A DNA stretch of 64,000 nt from an uncultured Collinsella sp. (GCA_937982065.1 CALJMO010000052.1:248001-312000); one strand, 5' to 3'. Shown: positions 8,408 to 16,960, counted from the stretch's first letter. Made by a program: numbers and translations. Notes: a model not told the origin generated them from the sequence alone.

Positions 8408-9772
8408 CTAAACGTCAAGATGCGCACAATCAAGCGCCTTTTTGATAAGAGGGACAGATCGATCAGCCAAATACAACGGAATGTTGAGCACCCCGTCGTC
8501 GAGCTTTAGGTTCTTAAGTGAGTAGCGGACCCTCAATGGAGTCGTCTCCGCATGCTTGTCGGCATAGTACTTAAGGCTCTTGGAATGAACGACCTCTCCC
8601 GATTTGACCTCGACGGGAACGATTTCGTTTCCGACTTGAATCAAAAAATCGACTTCGTGCTTCGGCTTCTCGTTTGTCCAATAACGCGGAGCAGCATCTA
8701 ACTGTGAAAGTAATGCCTGAAGCACATAGTTCTCGGCGAACGAACCTTTGAACTCCGAAAATAGCGCATCCGAGATGGCAAAAGCGGACGCATCCAGCCT
8801 TGCCATGCGGCGCAGCAAGCCGACATCAAGACAGTAGACTTTAAATGCCTTGAGGTCATCGTACGCAGAGAGCGGCACACCACCGGCAGCATTAAGGCGA
8901 ACCGCCGTGATGAGCCCAGCATCGGCAAGCCATTCCAGAGCATCCTCGTATTCTCGAGCACGAGCCCCCTCGCGCACCGCACCCCAAACGAACTTTTTGT
9001 TCTCGCGCGCCAACTGAGCTGGAATCGAGTTCCATATTTGCGAAAGCTTGGCGAACTGCGCACGGCCACCATGCTTGGCAAAATCGCGCTCGTAGGAATC
9101 CAAGAGATCAGACAACACCTTATCGACCTGAACGATATCGCCCGTCTCCGCCCACCGGCCAAGAGCCTCTGGCATGCCGCCGCATGCAAAATAACGACGA
9201 AGATGCTCGACGAGACGGACATGGAAGAAATCGGGCACTGTCTCGATCTGATCCAGGCCGCCAAGGTATTCGTCGTAGTTTGCAGCGCCCTCGGCTTTCA
9301 GAAACTCGGAAAAGCTCATGGGGCGCATCTCCATGAACTCGACCTTTCCCACCGGAAAAGCGCTGGTCTCACGGGACAAGCGAACGCCCAACAAAGACCC
9401 TGCGCATGCGACGTGATACTCGGGGGCCTCGTCACAGAAGTATTTAAGGGCACCGACTGCAGAAGGACAATCCTGGATCTCATCAATAATAAGCAGCGTT
9501 TCGCCGGGCTCGATAGGCTGTCCAAGTGCCAGGGAAAGATTTGAGATGATCCGTCGAGGATCGCGCGTACCTTCGAAAAACTGAGCGTACTCGCTCTGTA
9601 CCCCAGGTGACGGCTCCTCGAGCGTCAGATACACAAAATTGAGGTACGAGGTTCGGCCGAACTCCTTAAGCGCCCACGTCTTTCCAACCTGGCGCGCCCC
9701 CTTAAGGATAAGCGGCTTACGATATTCTGACGCTTTCCAAGCGTTAAGCTTGGCAATGATATCTCGCTGCAT
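8408..9772 (-). CDS. AAA ATPase with DUF4143 domain
   Basis: A 454-residue protein: Walker A GARQVGKT (25-32), Walker B LLIIDEIQD, and a C-terminal DUF4143 segment containing the nuclease-like pattern EVDFLIQVGNEIVPVEVKSG. These archaeo-eukaryotic-type ATPases are numerous in gut Actinobacteria and Bacteroidetes, are often strain-variable, and have no firmly established function. The start ATG follows GGGAGGTTCGGTC. The gene stands alone behind an elaborate operator (9792-9866). Domain assignment is firm; cellular role unknown. Confidence 0.85.
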   Translation of the reverse strand: MQRDIIAKLNAWKASEYRKPLILKGARQVGKTWALKEFGRTSYLNFVYLTLEEPSPGVQSEYAQFFEGTRDPRRIISNLSLALGQPIEPGETLLIIDEIQDCPSAVGALKYFCDEAPEYHVACAGSLLGVRLSRETSAFPVGKVEFMEMRPMSFSEFLKAEGAANYDEYLGGLDQIETVPDFFHVRLVEHLRRYFACGGMPEALGRWAETGDIVQVDKVLSDLLDSYERDFAKHGGRAQFAKLSQIWNSIPAQLARENKKFVWGAVREGARAREYEDALEWLADAGLITAVRLNAAGGVPLSAYDDLKAFKVYCLDVGLLRRMARLDASAFAISDALFSEFKGSFAENYVLQALLSQLDAAPRYWTNEKPKHEVDFLIQVGNEIVPVEVKSGEVVHSKSLKYYADKHAETTPLRVRYSLKNLKLDDGVLNIPLYLADRSVPLIKKALDCAHLDV

Positions 9773-9791
9773 GACCGAACCTCCCGCAAAG

Positions 9792-9866
9792 AAACTTCCG
9801 TAAACGTGATATTTCCCACATTTTACCCTAGGTAAAACGTGACATTTATCACATTTACGGAAGTTT
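9792..9866 (-). promoter_or_regulatory. Nested dyad with two CRP/FNR-like sites upstream of the DUF4143 ATPase
   Basis: Arms 9792-9811 and 9847-9866 are inverted repeats (19 of 20 matching). Inside, TTTTACC/GGTAAAA (9821-9827, 9831-9837) forms a second dyad. The same stretch also reads as a 33-nt direct repeat: CGTGATATTTCCCACA (9805-9820) and CGTGACATTTATCACA (9838-9853). The second matches the GTGA-N6-TCAC pattern of CRP/FNR-type sites. Confidence 0.65.
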
Positions 9867-9906
9867 TAAGTTCATTTCGCCACACTTCCATCACATTCAA
9901 AAGGCG

Positions 9907-9927
9907 GAGGCGCATTTTGCGCCTCCG
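9907..9927. terminator. GC-rich hairpin between the ATPase and gatB regions
   Basis: The stem GGAGGCGCA/TGCGCCTCC is followed on the minus strand by GCCTTTTG, so it could end transcripts from gatB. It is not followed by a T tract on the plus strand. Confidence 0.45.
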
Positions 9928-9978
9928 TCACCATCTTTCCTATCAGCCTACCTGACCCGAACGGCCGAGTCGTTGCAG

Positions 9979-10117
9979 AACCCGGGAGCCCCGGCAGGGC
10001 GGGTGCTTGCTCAAAATGAGTTCCGCACGCAAAGAAGGCCACTTAATGTGGCCTTCGTCTTGCGCAGGACTGTTCGAAATTTTGAGGAAGCACCCGCCCT
10101 GCCGGGGCTCCCGGGTT
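9979..10117. repeat. Long nested palindrome 3' of gatB
   Basis: A 30-nt perfect inverted repeat (9979-10008 and 10088-10117) extends inward after one mismatch to 10017 and 10079. It encloses a second hairpin, AAGGCCAC/GTGGCCTT, flanked by CGCAAAG and CTTGCG. It starts 5 nt after the gatB stop codon. Related architecture recurs at 56517-56643 and 59574-59692. Confidence 0.8.
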
Positions 10118-10122
10118 CCCGC

Positions 10123-11799
10123 TTACGAGAGCGACGTTCTCAGCAACTCGTTGAAGAGTTTTGGGTTGCCCTTGCCGCGGCTCGCCTTCATGCACTGGCC
10201 CACCAAAAAGCCAATGACCTTCTGGTTGCCGTCACGATACTGCTGCGCCTGCTCGGCACAGTTAGCCAGCACCTCGTCCACGATCGGCTGCAACGCGCCG
10301 GCATCGCTCACCTGACGCATGCCGCGCTCGTCGACGATCTTATTGGGGTCGTCGCCGGTCTGAGCCATGGCCTCAAAGACCTCGTGCGCCTGGTTGGAGC
10401 TGATGGCATCGGTCGCCAGCAGCTTGGCCAGCGCTGCCACCTGAGCCGGCGCGATGCCGGACTCGGTCAGCGAGACGCCCGCACCCTTAAGATAGGCGAT
10501 CATCTCGTTCACCAGCAGGTTTGCGACCGTCTGAGCCTCTTTGCCAGCCATGCCGGCAGCGGCGGCCTCAAAGAACTCGGCAAACTCCGGGTCGCCGGCG
10601 ATTTGCTCGGCATCGGCCGCCTTAATGCCAAAGTCGGCCTCAAAGCGGGCGCGCTTGGCATCGGGCAGCTCGGGAATCTCGCCTCGGCAGCGGTCGATGA
10701 ACTCATCGTCCAGATCGAACGGCGCCAGGTCGGGATCGGGGAACAGACGATAGTCGTCGGCCGTCTCCTTCACACGCATGACCACGGTGCGCTTGCGGCT
10801 GGGCTCCCAGTGGCGGGTCTCCTGATAGATGATGCCGCCCTCCTCGAGCACCTCGGCCTGACGGCAGATCTCGTAGGCAAGGCCATCGTGCAGGCTCTTA
10901 AACGAGTTGAGGTTCTTGAGCTCGGTCTTGGTGCCCAGCTTGGTCTCGCCGCGGCGACGCAGCGACACATTGCCGTCGCAGCGCATGGAGCCCTTCTCCA
11001 TGGAGCAGTCCGAAATGCCCAGCGTCACAAAGATGCGACGGAGCTTTTCCATAAACAGACGCGCTTCCTCGGGCGTGCGCAGGTCGGGCTCGGTGACGAG
11101 CTCGATGAGCGGCGTGCCGCAGCGGTTGTAGTCGACGAGCGACTCGGCCGCGGCGGTAATGCGGCCCTCGGCACCGCCCACATGGACCATCTTGGCAGCG
11201 TCCTCCTCCATGTGGATGCGCAGGATGCGAATGGGCACCGTGTAGGAACCGTCCTCGCGACGCTCGGGCATCTGCAGGTTGGACGCGTCATAGCTGGCCA
11301 GATGGCCCGCACGCCGATTGCCCTCGCGCATCGTCGAGGACATGGACGTGGACAGGCCTTCGGCATTGGCCGAGGCGCTCGCCAGGCTCTGGGCCTCGGC
11401 CTCGCCAAACGCGCAGTCGGGGCGCTCGGCGGCACCGCGGCCGGTCACGTCCAGGTCCAGGTGACCGTACATGGCAAAGGCGACCGGACCCTGCGTGGTC
11501 TGGAAGTTCTTGGCCATATCGGGATAGAAGTAGTGCTTGCGGTAGAACATCGAGTGACGCTGGATCTCGCAGTTGGTGGCGAGGCCGGCCTTGACGATGC
11601 TCTCGATGGCGCGCTTGTTGGGCACCGGCAGGGCGCCGGGCAGGCCTAGGCACACCGGGCACACGTTGGCGTTGGGCTCGTCATCGTGGCTGAGCTTGCA
11701 GTTGCAGAACATCTTGGTATCGAGTGCGGTGAGCTCGGTATGGATCTCCAGGCCGATCACGGCCTCCCAATCCTGCAGGACCTCGGAAAGCTCCTTCAT
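10123..11799 (-). CDS. gatB: Asp-tRNA(Asn)/Glu-tRNA(Gln) amidotransferase subunit B
   Basis: A 558-residue kinase-type subunit that binds and activates misacylated tRNA for transamidation. The N-terminal catalytic part begins WEAVIGLEIHTEL with the Cys cluster CNCKLSH...CPVCLGLPG. Helical and YqeY-like tail domains follow, ending at LLRTSLS. It is about 80 residues longer than the usual ~476; much of the excess is an insert around residues 170-215 (ERPDCAFGEAEAQSLASASA and on) before the conserved IRILRIHMEEDAAKM. The start overlaps the gatA stop by one base. It is the last gene of gatC-gatA-gatB. Confidence 0.97.
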   Translation of the reverse strand: MKELSEVLQDWEAVIGLEIHTELTALDTKMFCNCKLSHDDEPNANVCPVCLGLPGALPVPNKRAIESIVKAGLATNCEIQRHSMFYRKHYFYPDMAKNFQTTQGPVAFAMYGHLDLDVTGRGAAERPDCAFGEAEAQSLASASANAEGLSTSMSSTMREGNRRAGHLASYDASNLQMPERREDGSYTVPIRILRIHMEEDAAKMVHVGGAEGRITAAAESLVDYNRCGTPLIELVTEPDLRTPEEARLFMEKLRRIFVTLGISDCSMEKGSMRCDGNVSLRRRGETKLGTKTELKNLNSFKSLHDGLAYEICRQAEVLEEGGIIYQETRHWEPSRKRTVVMRVKETADDYRLFPDPDLAPFDLDDEFIDRCRGEIPELPDAKRARFEADFGIKAADAEQIAGDPEFAEFFEAAAAGMAGKEAQTVANLLVNEMIAYLKGAGVSLTESGIAPAQVAALAKLLATDAISSNQAHEVFEAMAQTGDDPNKIVDERGMRQVSDAGALQPIVDEVLANCAEQAQQYRDGNQKVIGFLVGQCMKASRGKGNPKLFNELLRTSLS

Positions 11800-13313
11800 T
11801 ACAGCTCGCCTCCCTTCCCGGCAAAATCGGGCGCGACGGAAAGCGCGGGCGCACCCGTGGCGGCATCGGCAAAGCCGCGCTCAAGGGCGCGGGCAAACGT
11901 GAGCAGCTGACGGTCCTTAAACGCCGGACCAACCAGCTGGGCAGAAACGGGCAGCTGAGTATCCTCGCCCAGGCCCAGCGGCACCGAGATACCGCCGTTG
12001 CCGCAAATGTTGAGCGAGATGGTGTACAGGTCGGAGAGGTACATCTGCGTGGGGTCGCTGATCTCGCCAAACTTAAAGGCCGTGCGCGGCGAGGCGGGCA
12101 TGAGGATGGTGTCTACCTTGGCATACGCGGCGTCGTAGTCCTGCGTGATGAGCGTGCGGGCCTTTTGCGCGGCGTAGTAATACTTGTCGTACACGCCCGA
12201 GCTCAGCAGGTAGGCGCCGAGCATCTGACGGCGCTTGGCCTCGGCACCAAAGCCGTGGGCACGCGAAAGCGAGCTCTGGTCGGACAGGTTGGCGCAGCCC
12301 TCCTCCTGATAGCCGTAGCGAATGCCGTCGAAACGTGCCAGGTTGGAGAACGCCTCGGCCGGGCCGATGACGTAGTAGGCGGCGATGGCGGCGTCCAGGT
12401 GCGGCAGGTCGACCTCGACCAGCTCGGCACCCTGGTTCTGCAGCTCCTGGGCGGCGCGCTGAACAGCGGCCTTGACCTCGAGCGTCAGGCCCTCGGCCTC
12501 CATAAACGCGGGGATGATGCCCACGCGCTTGCCCTCGATGCTGTCGTTGAGATGCTCGGTAAAATCGACGGCGCAATCCTGGCTGGTGCAGTCGTACGGA
12601 TCGTGGCCCGCGCCGGTAAGCGCGTTCATGGCCAGCGCGACATCCTCGACCGTGCGGCCAAAGGGTCCCACCTGGTCGAGCGACGAGCCAAAGGCAACCA
12701 CGCCGTAACGGCTCACGGCACCATACGTGGGCTTAAAGCCCACCACGCCGCACAGCGACGCCGGCTGGCGAATGGAGCCGCCGGTGTCCGAGCCCAGCGA
12801 GAGCGCGACCTCGCCCGCAGCGACGGCGGCAGCGGAGCCGCCCGAGGAGCCGCCGGGCACGCGCTCGGTATCCCAAGGGTTGTTGGTGCGGTGGAAGGCA
12901 GAGCTCTCGGTAGAGCTGCCAAAGGCAAACTCGTCCATGTTGGCCTTGCCCATGGGCAGGCAGCCGGCATCGAGCATGCGCTGGACGCAGGTGGCGGTGT
13001 AGACGCTCTGGTAGTTCTCGAGCATGCGGGAAGCGCAGGTGGTGCACGTACCCACGAGGTTCATGTTGTCCTTGATGGCCAGCGGCACGCCCGCGAGCGG
13101 GGGCAGCGGCTTGCCTGCGGCACGGTCGGCATCCACGCGCGCAGCGGCCTCGAGCGCAAGCTCGGGCGACACCTGCAGGAATGCCTGGACCCCGCCCTCG
13201 CGCGCCTCGATGGCGGCAAGGGAGGCCTGGGCCACCTCGGTAGCGGTAAAGTCGCCGGCGGCAACGCCCGCGGCGATCTGGGCGGCGGTAAGGGAATCGA
13301 AGCTTAGCGCCAT
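11799..13313 (-). CDS. gatA: Asp-tRNA(Asn)/Glu-tRNA(Gln) amidotransferase subunit A
   Basis: A 504-residue amidase-signature protein that releases ammonia from glutamine for the GatCAB complex. The catalytic Lys lies in PLAIKDNMN, and the Ser-cis-Ser/Ser nucleophile region is GGSSGGSAAAVAAG with SLGSDTGGSIRQPAS. The length is normal. It overlaps gatC and gatB by one base on each side (TAATG), so translation of all three is coupled. Presence of GatCAB implies that Gln-tRNA and/or Asn-tRNA are made by the indirect route. Confidence 0.97.
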   Translation of the reverse strand: MALSFDSLTAAQIAAGVAAGDFTATEVAQASLAAIEAREGGVQAFLQVSPELALEAAARVDADRAAGKPLPPLAGVPLAIKDNMNLVGTCTTCASRMLENYQSVYTATCVQRMLDAGCLPMGKANMDEFAFGSSTESSAFHRTNNPWDTERVPGGSSGGSAAAVAAGEVALSLGSDTGGSIRQPASLCGVVGFKPTYGAVSRYGVVAFGSSLDQVGPFGRTVEDVALAMNALTGAGHDPYDCTSQDCAVDFTEHLNDSIEGKRVGIIPAFMEAEGLTLEVKAAVQRAAQELQNQGAELVEVDLPHLDAAIAAYYVIGPAEAFSNLARFDGIRYGYQEEGCANLSDQSSLSRAHGFGAEAKRRQMLGAYLLSSGVYDKYYYAAQKARTLITQDYDAAYAKVDTILMPASPRTAFKFGEISDPTQMYLSDLYTISLNICGNGGISVPLGLGEDTQLPVSAQLVGPAFKDRQLLTFARALERGFADAATGAPALSVAPDFAGKGGEL

Positions 13314-13624
13314 TACTCGCTCTCCCCCTCTCCCAAAATGGACGGCACGCGGAAGTAGCGGTCGCGCGCGCTGCCGGCGTTTTCCAGCGCAACGTCGAGC
13401 GGCAGATCGCGCTCGGGCTCGCGCAGGTCATCGCCCATCACGTTGGACAGGCTTCCGATGGGATGGAACGTGGGCTCCACGTCGGGCAAGTCATATTGCA
13501 AGACGGGCTCGAGCATCTGGACGGCGTCGTTCATGTAGGACGTCATCTGGGTGAGCTCGTCATCGGTCAGTGCGATCTTTGCGTACTCGGCGATGCCGCG
13601 CACGTCTTTCTCGCTGAGTGCCAT
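13313..13624 (-). CDS. gatC: Asp-tRNA(Asn)/Glu-tRNA(Gln) amidotransferase subunit C
   Basis: A 103-residue small subunit that wraps GatA and stabilises the GatA-GatB contact. It begins MALSEKDVRGIAEYAKIAL, the family's opening helix, and ends with the typical LDVALENAG...YFRVPSIL. GGGAG lies 5 nt before this ATG; an alternative start 18 nt upstream would put that site inside the gene. It is first in the operon. A TATACT -10-like hexamer sits at 13660-13665. Confidence 0.95.
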   Translation of the reverse strand: MALSEKDVRGIAEYAKIALTDDELTQMTSYMNDAVQMLEPVLQYDLPDVEPTFHPIGSLSNVMGDDLREPERDLPLDVALENAGSARDRYFRVPSILGEGESE

Positions 13625-13759
13625 AGGCGCTCCCTTCCGCATAACAGATAAACCGCTCTAGTATACAAGGCAACGCCGGCTTGGAGCAGGCGCTTTACCC
13701 AAACGCAGCGAAAACGTAACGAGGGCGACAGCTGGCAGGCTGCGGTCTGGCGATTCTGC

Positions 13760-13830
13760 AGCGAAACCGTACCGTCCGTAGCGAAAACCGTCCCGCCCAT
13801 AGCGAAAACCATCCCGCCCACAACGAAGAC
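13760..13830. repeat. Short ~21-bp tandem repeats
   Basis: Three to four imperfect copies of AGCGAAAACCGTCCCGCCCA run from 13760 to about 13822, merging into the next palindromic repeat. No convincing gene lies in 13643-13950; apparent reading frames there repeat a 7-residue unit and look like artefacts. Confidence 0.6.
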
Positions 13831-13889
13831 CATCACAACATTCGACACTTTTCGCCATAATCGCGATTTTCATCAAGTGTTGTGATGGT
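13829..13889. repeat. ATCACAACATTCGA palindromic repeat, copy 1
   Basis: Inverted arms ACCATCACAACA / TGTTGTGATGGT enclose about 37 nt. Further copies are at 26091-26145, 30179-30242 and 31421-31485. Confidence 0.8.
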
Positions 13890-13903
13890 TTGGAAGCCCC
13901 CGA

Positions 13904-13936
13904 CCACCACAAAGATGCCTGTCCCCATTGTGGTGG
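13904..13936. repeat. CCACCACAAAGG hairpin repeat, copy 1
   Basis: The stem CCACCACAA/TTGTGGTGG lies 14 nt after the sortase stop codon. It is one of five copies in the window. Confidence 0.8.
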
Positions 13937-13950
13937 TTCTGGACGATGTC

Positions 13951-14889
13951 TTATGCCGAGGCCTTGGCCTTGCGGCGCTTACGGACCGCGTGGATCACGA
14001 TGTCCAGCAGCAACAGCACAATGGCCACGACCACGATAAGCACGGCAAACTCGCGCTTGCCCCAGTGGCGGCCGGCCAGCGACTTTTGCTTGTCGACGTC
14101 CTTCTTGCTGTACTTGGTGCGTACGCAATGCACCAGCAGGCGATGGTCGTTCACGCCGTAGGGCGTGCAGGTGACGAGCGTCACCTTGTCGGCACCGGGC
14201 TCGATGGTCAGCGACTCCATCTCCTCGGGCAGCACCACCTCGGAGTCCACCATCTTGTAGGCGAGCGTCTTGTTCATGGTGTGCAGCAGCACCAGGTCGC
14301 CGGGCTCCAGCGAGTGGATGTCGTCGAACATGCTCAGGTTGCGCATGCCCGAGTGCGCGGTGAGCACGCAGTGCGTCGAGGTGCCGCCCACCGGCAGGCT
14401 CGTGCCCTCCAGGTGGCCGACGCCCGCCATAAGGACTTCCTCGCTCGTGCCGTGGTAGATGGGCATGCTCACGTCGATGGAGGGGATCTCGACCCAGCTC
14501 ATCATGGGGTCGCGGTCGAAGATGAGCTGCTGAGCGTAGGGCTCGATCTGGTCGGCGGGGAGCTCGGTGGCCTCGCCCGCCAGCTGCTCGTTAAAGGAGC
14601 GCGCCTGGAGCAGAATGCGCTCGCGCTCCTCGGCAGACAGCGCGTCCACGGTGCTGGACACCGTGCTGATCTGGTTGAACACGCCCGAGGCCTCGAGCCG
14701 GTCCAAGATCCACGGCCAGGTCATAAGGCCCACGCCAATAAGGATGATGACGATGGTGATGAGACGGTCGGCCCAGCGCGGCAACCGCTTGCGACGACGC
14801 TTGGGCTTTGGTTGAGGTTTGGGTTGAGGGCTTGAGCCGCCGTTGGCCGCGGCGTTATTGCTCTTCATATGTTTGGCGCCCTGCACCAT
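13951..14889 (-). CDS. Class C sortase (pilin polymerase)
   Basis: A 312-residue sortase that joins pilin subunits. A basic, Pro-rich cytoplasmic start is followed by a membrane helix (42-62). The catalytic residues are His179 (LTAHSGM), Cys241 (TLVTCTPYG) and Arg250 (NDHRLLV), and a C-terminal membrane helix (about 283-303) marks class C. GAGGAG stands 9 nt before the start. The three pilin genes lie 2.8 kb upstream on the same strand but separated by TA genes. A classical DP-W/F/Y lid motif is not obvious (IFDRDPMMSW is nearest). Its substrates are probably the LPLTG/MPSTG/LPLSG proteins of 17720-24608. Confidence 0.9.
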   Translation of the reverse strand: MVQGAKHMKSNNAAANGGSSPQPKPQPKPKRRRKRLPRWADRLITIVIILIGVGLMTWPWILDRLEASGVFNQISTVSSTVDALSAEERERILLQARSFNEQLAGEATELPADQIEPYAQQLIFDRDPMMSWVEIPSIDVSMPIYHGTSEEVLMAGVGHLEGTSLPVGGTSTHCVLTAHSGMRNLSMFDDIHSLEPGDLVLLHTMNKTLAYKMVDSEVVLPEEMESLTIEPGADKVTLVTCTPYGVNDHRLLVHCVRTKYSKKDVDKQKSLAGRHWGKREFAVLIVVVAIVLLLLDIVIHAVRKRRKAKASA

Positions 14890-15000
14890 CGCCGGTCACT
14901 CCTCTATAGCTCAGGTTGTCTAAACAAATAATAGCCGATTAGCGAGCTTCCGCGCCGGACAACGCAGCTAGACTGCACCGTCCGGGCCACGTAACCACAC

Positions 15001-15774
15001 TCAACCAATCAAGCCATATGTTGCTTTCATCGTCTCAAGCAACTGCGCCATCGTTGCGCCCGCAACCCCGATCTGTTTCAGATTGACTTCGCCCACCTCA
15101 CAATCTTTAACAAACGCAATCATATCGTCCTTCAGTTCTCCGCGCAGGTCGACACCTTCCGACTCGCCAAGCAGCTGAGCAAGCCTCAGCGCATCGCGTT
15201 TATGCTTTTTTACCTTCTTCGAATCAACGTTCTCCCCCGCTTCCCTTCTAGCTTTTAGGTCGAGATACGCCTTCGCTTTGAACGGGACAATGTATTCCGT
15301 ACCCAGGACCGAAACGCCGCCTACGGTCCGAATTCCCTGAAGGAACAAGCTGTAGTAAGCATCGTCCAACAAAATTGCCGAAAGACTGCTTATGTTTTCA
15401 TCAACGTGAATTGGCGCCACATCAATCTCCTCACGACCCTTTAGAAAGTCGGGGCACTTCGCGAAGAGTTCGATCATATGGGGGTAACCCGGCCTCTTAG
15501 GCTCTGTGAACCGATAAAAACATGAGCCTTTGCCTTCGCCCCAGCCGCAGCGGTAACCGCCATCACGCACCAAAGTCCATATGGCTTCTGCCGTCTGAGG
15601 CAACCGGTCATCGGCGACAATTACCACATCAAAATCGTGAGTCGCCCTAAACGGAAGTCCCGCCTCCGCGAGCAAAATGTCGCATGCCGTGCCGCCGATA
15701 AGGGCATACGATCCTGCAGCTTCTTGCATATGCTGCTGAAATTCTTGGAGGCCTTCTACAGCGCTTCTTGCCAT
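15001..15774 (-). CDS. Nucleotidyltransferase-fold protein (AbiEii-like toxin candidate)
   Basis: A 257-residue protein with the nucleotidyltransferase signature: GG at 27-28 (LIGGTACDILL) followed by Asp47 and Asp49 in RATHDFDVVIVADD. This is the pattern of AbiEii/DUF1814-type proteins, the toxin half of type IV AbiE TA and phage-exclusion systems. Its start overlaps the preceding helix-turn-helix gene by 19 nt, the usual AbiE arrangement, so coupled expression is likely. Similarity is at the motif level; an unrelated nucleotidyltransferase remains possible. Confidence 0.65.
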   Translation of the reverse strand: MARSAVEGLQEFQQHMQEAAGSYALIGGTACDILLAEAGLPFRATHDFDVVIVADDRLPQTAEAIWTLVRDGGYRCGWGEGKGSCFYRFTEPKRPGYPHMIELFAKCPDFLKGREEIDVAPIHVDENISSLSAILLDDAYYSLFLQGIRTVGGVSVLGTEYIVPFKAKAYLDLKARREAGENVDSKKVKKHKRDALRLAQLLGESEGVDLRGELKDDMIAFVKDCEVGEVNLKQIGVAGATMAQLLETMKATYGLIG

Positions 15775-16727
15775 GGATATTCCCTTTCAAACATTCGATC
15801 GACTTCGAGCTGAATTCGCTCATCGTCAATTGCCACCAAAGATAGCGCAAGCGAAATGTTGTCGACACGGGAGGAGTCGGCAAACACGGGCGCATAGCGC
15901 CACACTTGGATCATCGCCGTCTCGTTATCCGGCAACTCCCCGTCTGCGACTTCGAGGTCGCTCAGTTGACGCCATGCACTTCTTAAGACGGCCTTTTGTT
16001 CCATGCCCGGCGCAGCGAGCATCGAACGCGCGGCGAGCGCCGTCTCCCCGGCGTCAACAAGACAGTCGATCTGCGGCGTCTTCCTTGCAAAAAAGACCTT
16101 CGAGACAGGCGAGGAGAGCTCTGCCATGTGCTCACTGAGCAAAAGATCAACAGCAACAGGGAACACGACGACACGTCGCTCGCGACGCTCGCGCCTCGCG
16201 AGCCCCCTGTCAACAAGCTCGGTTATGGCCTCACTCGCGCGGCTTGCCGAAATCCCAAGCGCACGACAAAGGTCATAGGGACGATATGGCTCCTGGGCTA
16301 CTCCCCAGATTGCGGCAGCCTGTGCGTTGGGTGACATCTTGGTCGCGCGATTGCGAAACCGGGCACCGCCCCTCTCCGTGCAGGCTGTGCCCATAAATGG
16401 AAGAAAAGCCTGTCTACCTGGGCAGACAAAGGGAATCCCTTGTGCGATCAATGCTTTGCGCTGACGTGCATCGGCATCAGGAAACGAAACGACAACAGGA
16501 GTCTCCGCGCGTAAGGCTAGCTGACTATAGACTCTCTTAGCCTCGGGAAGCCCGACGCCAGTAGGCAAACTTGCAAGCAAAAACGAAAAACCGTTTGCGT
16601 CAACAGCGCGGACCTCAACCGCCCGCAGATGCAGCGGCAAGCGTGTGGATCCAGGCCAAGTTTTGGCCTTGGCGGAGAGGCCTAGTGCTTCTTGTAAGTA
16701 GATTAGCGCTTCGTTCATTTCCATCAT
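15756..16727 (-). CDS. Winged-helix regulator (AbiEi-like antitoxin candidate)
   Basis: A 323-residue protein whose central part (YRPYDLCRALGISASRASEAITELVDRGLARRERRERRVVVF) is a winged helix-turn-helix. The order, regulator first and nucleotidyltransferase second with overlapping ends, matches AbiE-type TA pairs. The ATG at 16727 is chosen because an upstream in-frame ATG falls on the TATAAT -10 hexamer. A dyad between the promoter and the gene suggests autorepression. The long N-terminal part has no recognised domain. Confidence 0.6.
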   Translation of the reverse strand: MMEMNEALIYLQEALGLSAKAKTWPGSTRLPLHLRAVEVRAVDANGFSFLLASLPTGVGLPEAKRVYSQLALRAETPVVVSFPDADARQRKALIAQGIPFVCPGRQAFLPFMGTACTERGGARFRNRATKMSPNAQAAAIWGVAQEPYRPYDLCRALGISASRASEAITELVDRGLARRERRERRVVVFPVAVDLLLSEHMAELSSPVSKVFFARKTPQIDCLVDAGETALAARSMLAAPGMEQKAVLRSAWRQLSDLEVADGELPDNETAMIQVWRYAPVFADSSRVDNISLALSLVAIDDERIQLEVDRMFEREYPWQEAL

Positions 16728-16736
16728 TTTCGTTTG

Positions 16737-16760
16737 ATTCCAGTTTATATTGGAATTATA
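16737..16760 (-). promoter_or_regulatory. Promoter and dyad of the AbiE-like pair
   Basis: On the minus strand TATAAT (16755-16760) is overlapped by the dyad ATTCCA-N8-TGGAAT (16737-16742, 16751-16756). A further GGAATT half-site lies at 16771-16776. It is a plausible autoregulatory operator. Confidence 0.5.
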
Positions 16761-16861
16761 CATAATTTTCGGAATTGACGAGATTCCTTTCGTGCATAAG
16801 CCTGCATTTGCGTTTTTAAAATGTCCCGGATCGGCGGGGCGATTCGGGATACAATGTCAAT

Positions 16862-16960
16862 AGAAAACGACGCATCCCGCGTAAGTGTACGAGAGCGCGG
16901 GCGGCCTAGTTTTCAGCTTTTGTTAAATGCCCGGGATCCGACCCCCGGGCATTCTTATTT
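16862..16960 (+). ncRNA. Candidate antisense RNA (antitoxin) of a type-I-like module, copy 1
   Basis: GATACAAT gives a -10 hexamer (16850-16855), preceded by the dyad TCCCGGATCG/CGATTCGGGA (16824-16833, 16840-16849). The predicted RNA of about 95 nt carries a CCCGCG/CGCGGG hairpin. It ends at a terminator, AATGCCCGGG/CCCGGGCATT (16926-16935, 16944-16953) followed by CTTATTT. Its 3' end converges on the 3' end of the minus-strand toxin gene, as in Fst and TxpA/RatA-type systems. No RNA evidence is available. Confidence 0.55.
16926..16953. terminator. Shared bidirectional terminator, copy 1
   Basis: A perfect 10-bp stem followed by CTTATTT on the plus strand. It directly adjoins the stop codon of the minus-strand peptide gene, so it can end both convergent transcripts. 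Confidence 0.7.

Noticed and set aside
9973..11649. Long plus-strand frame opposite gatB
   Set aside because: Antisense shadow of gatB caused by its G/C-rich third positions; Gly/Leu/Ala/Arg/His-rich translation without motifs.
13658..13912. Open frame with a 7-residue repeat (FRYGRDG)
   Set aside because: It is the translation of 21-bp tandem repeats (a multiple of three) in non-coding DNA.
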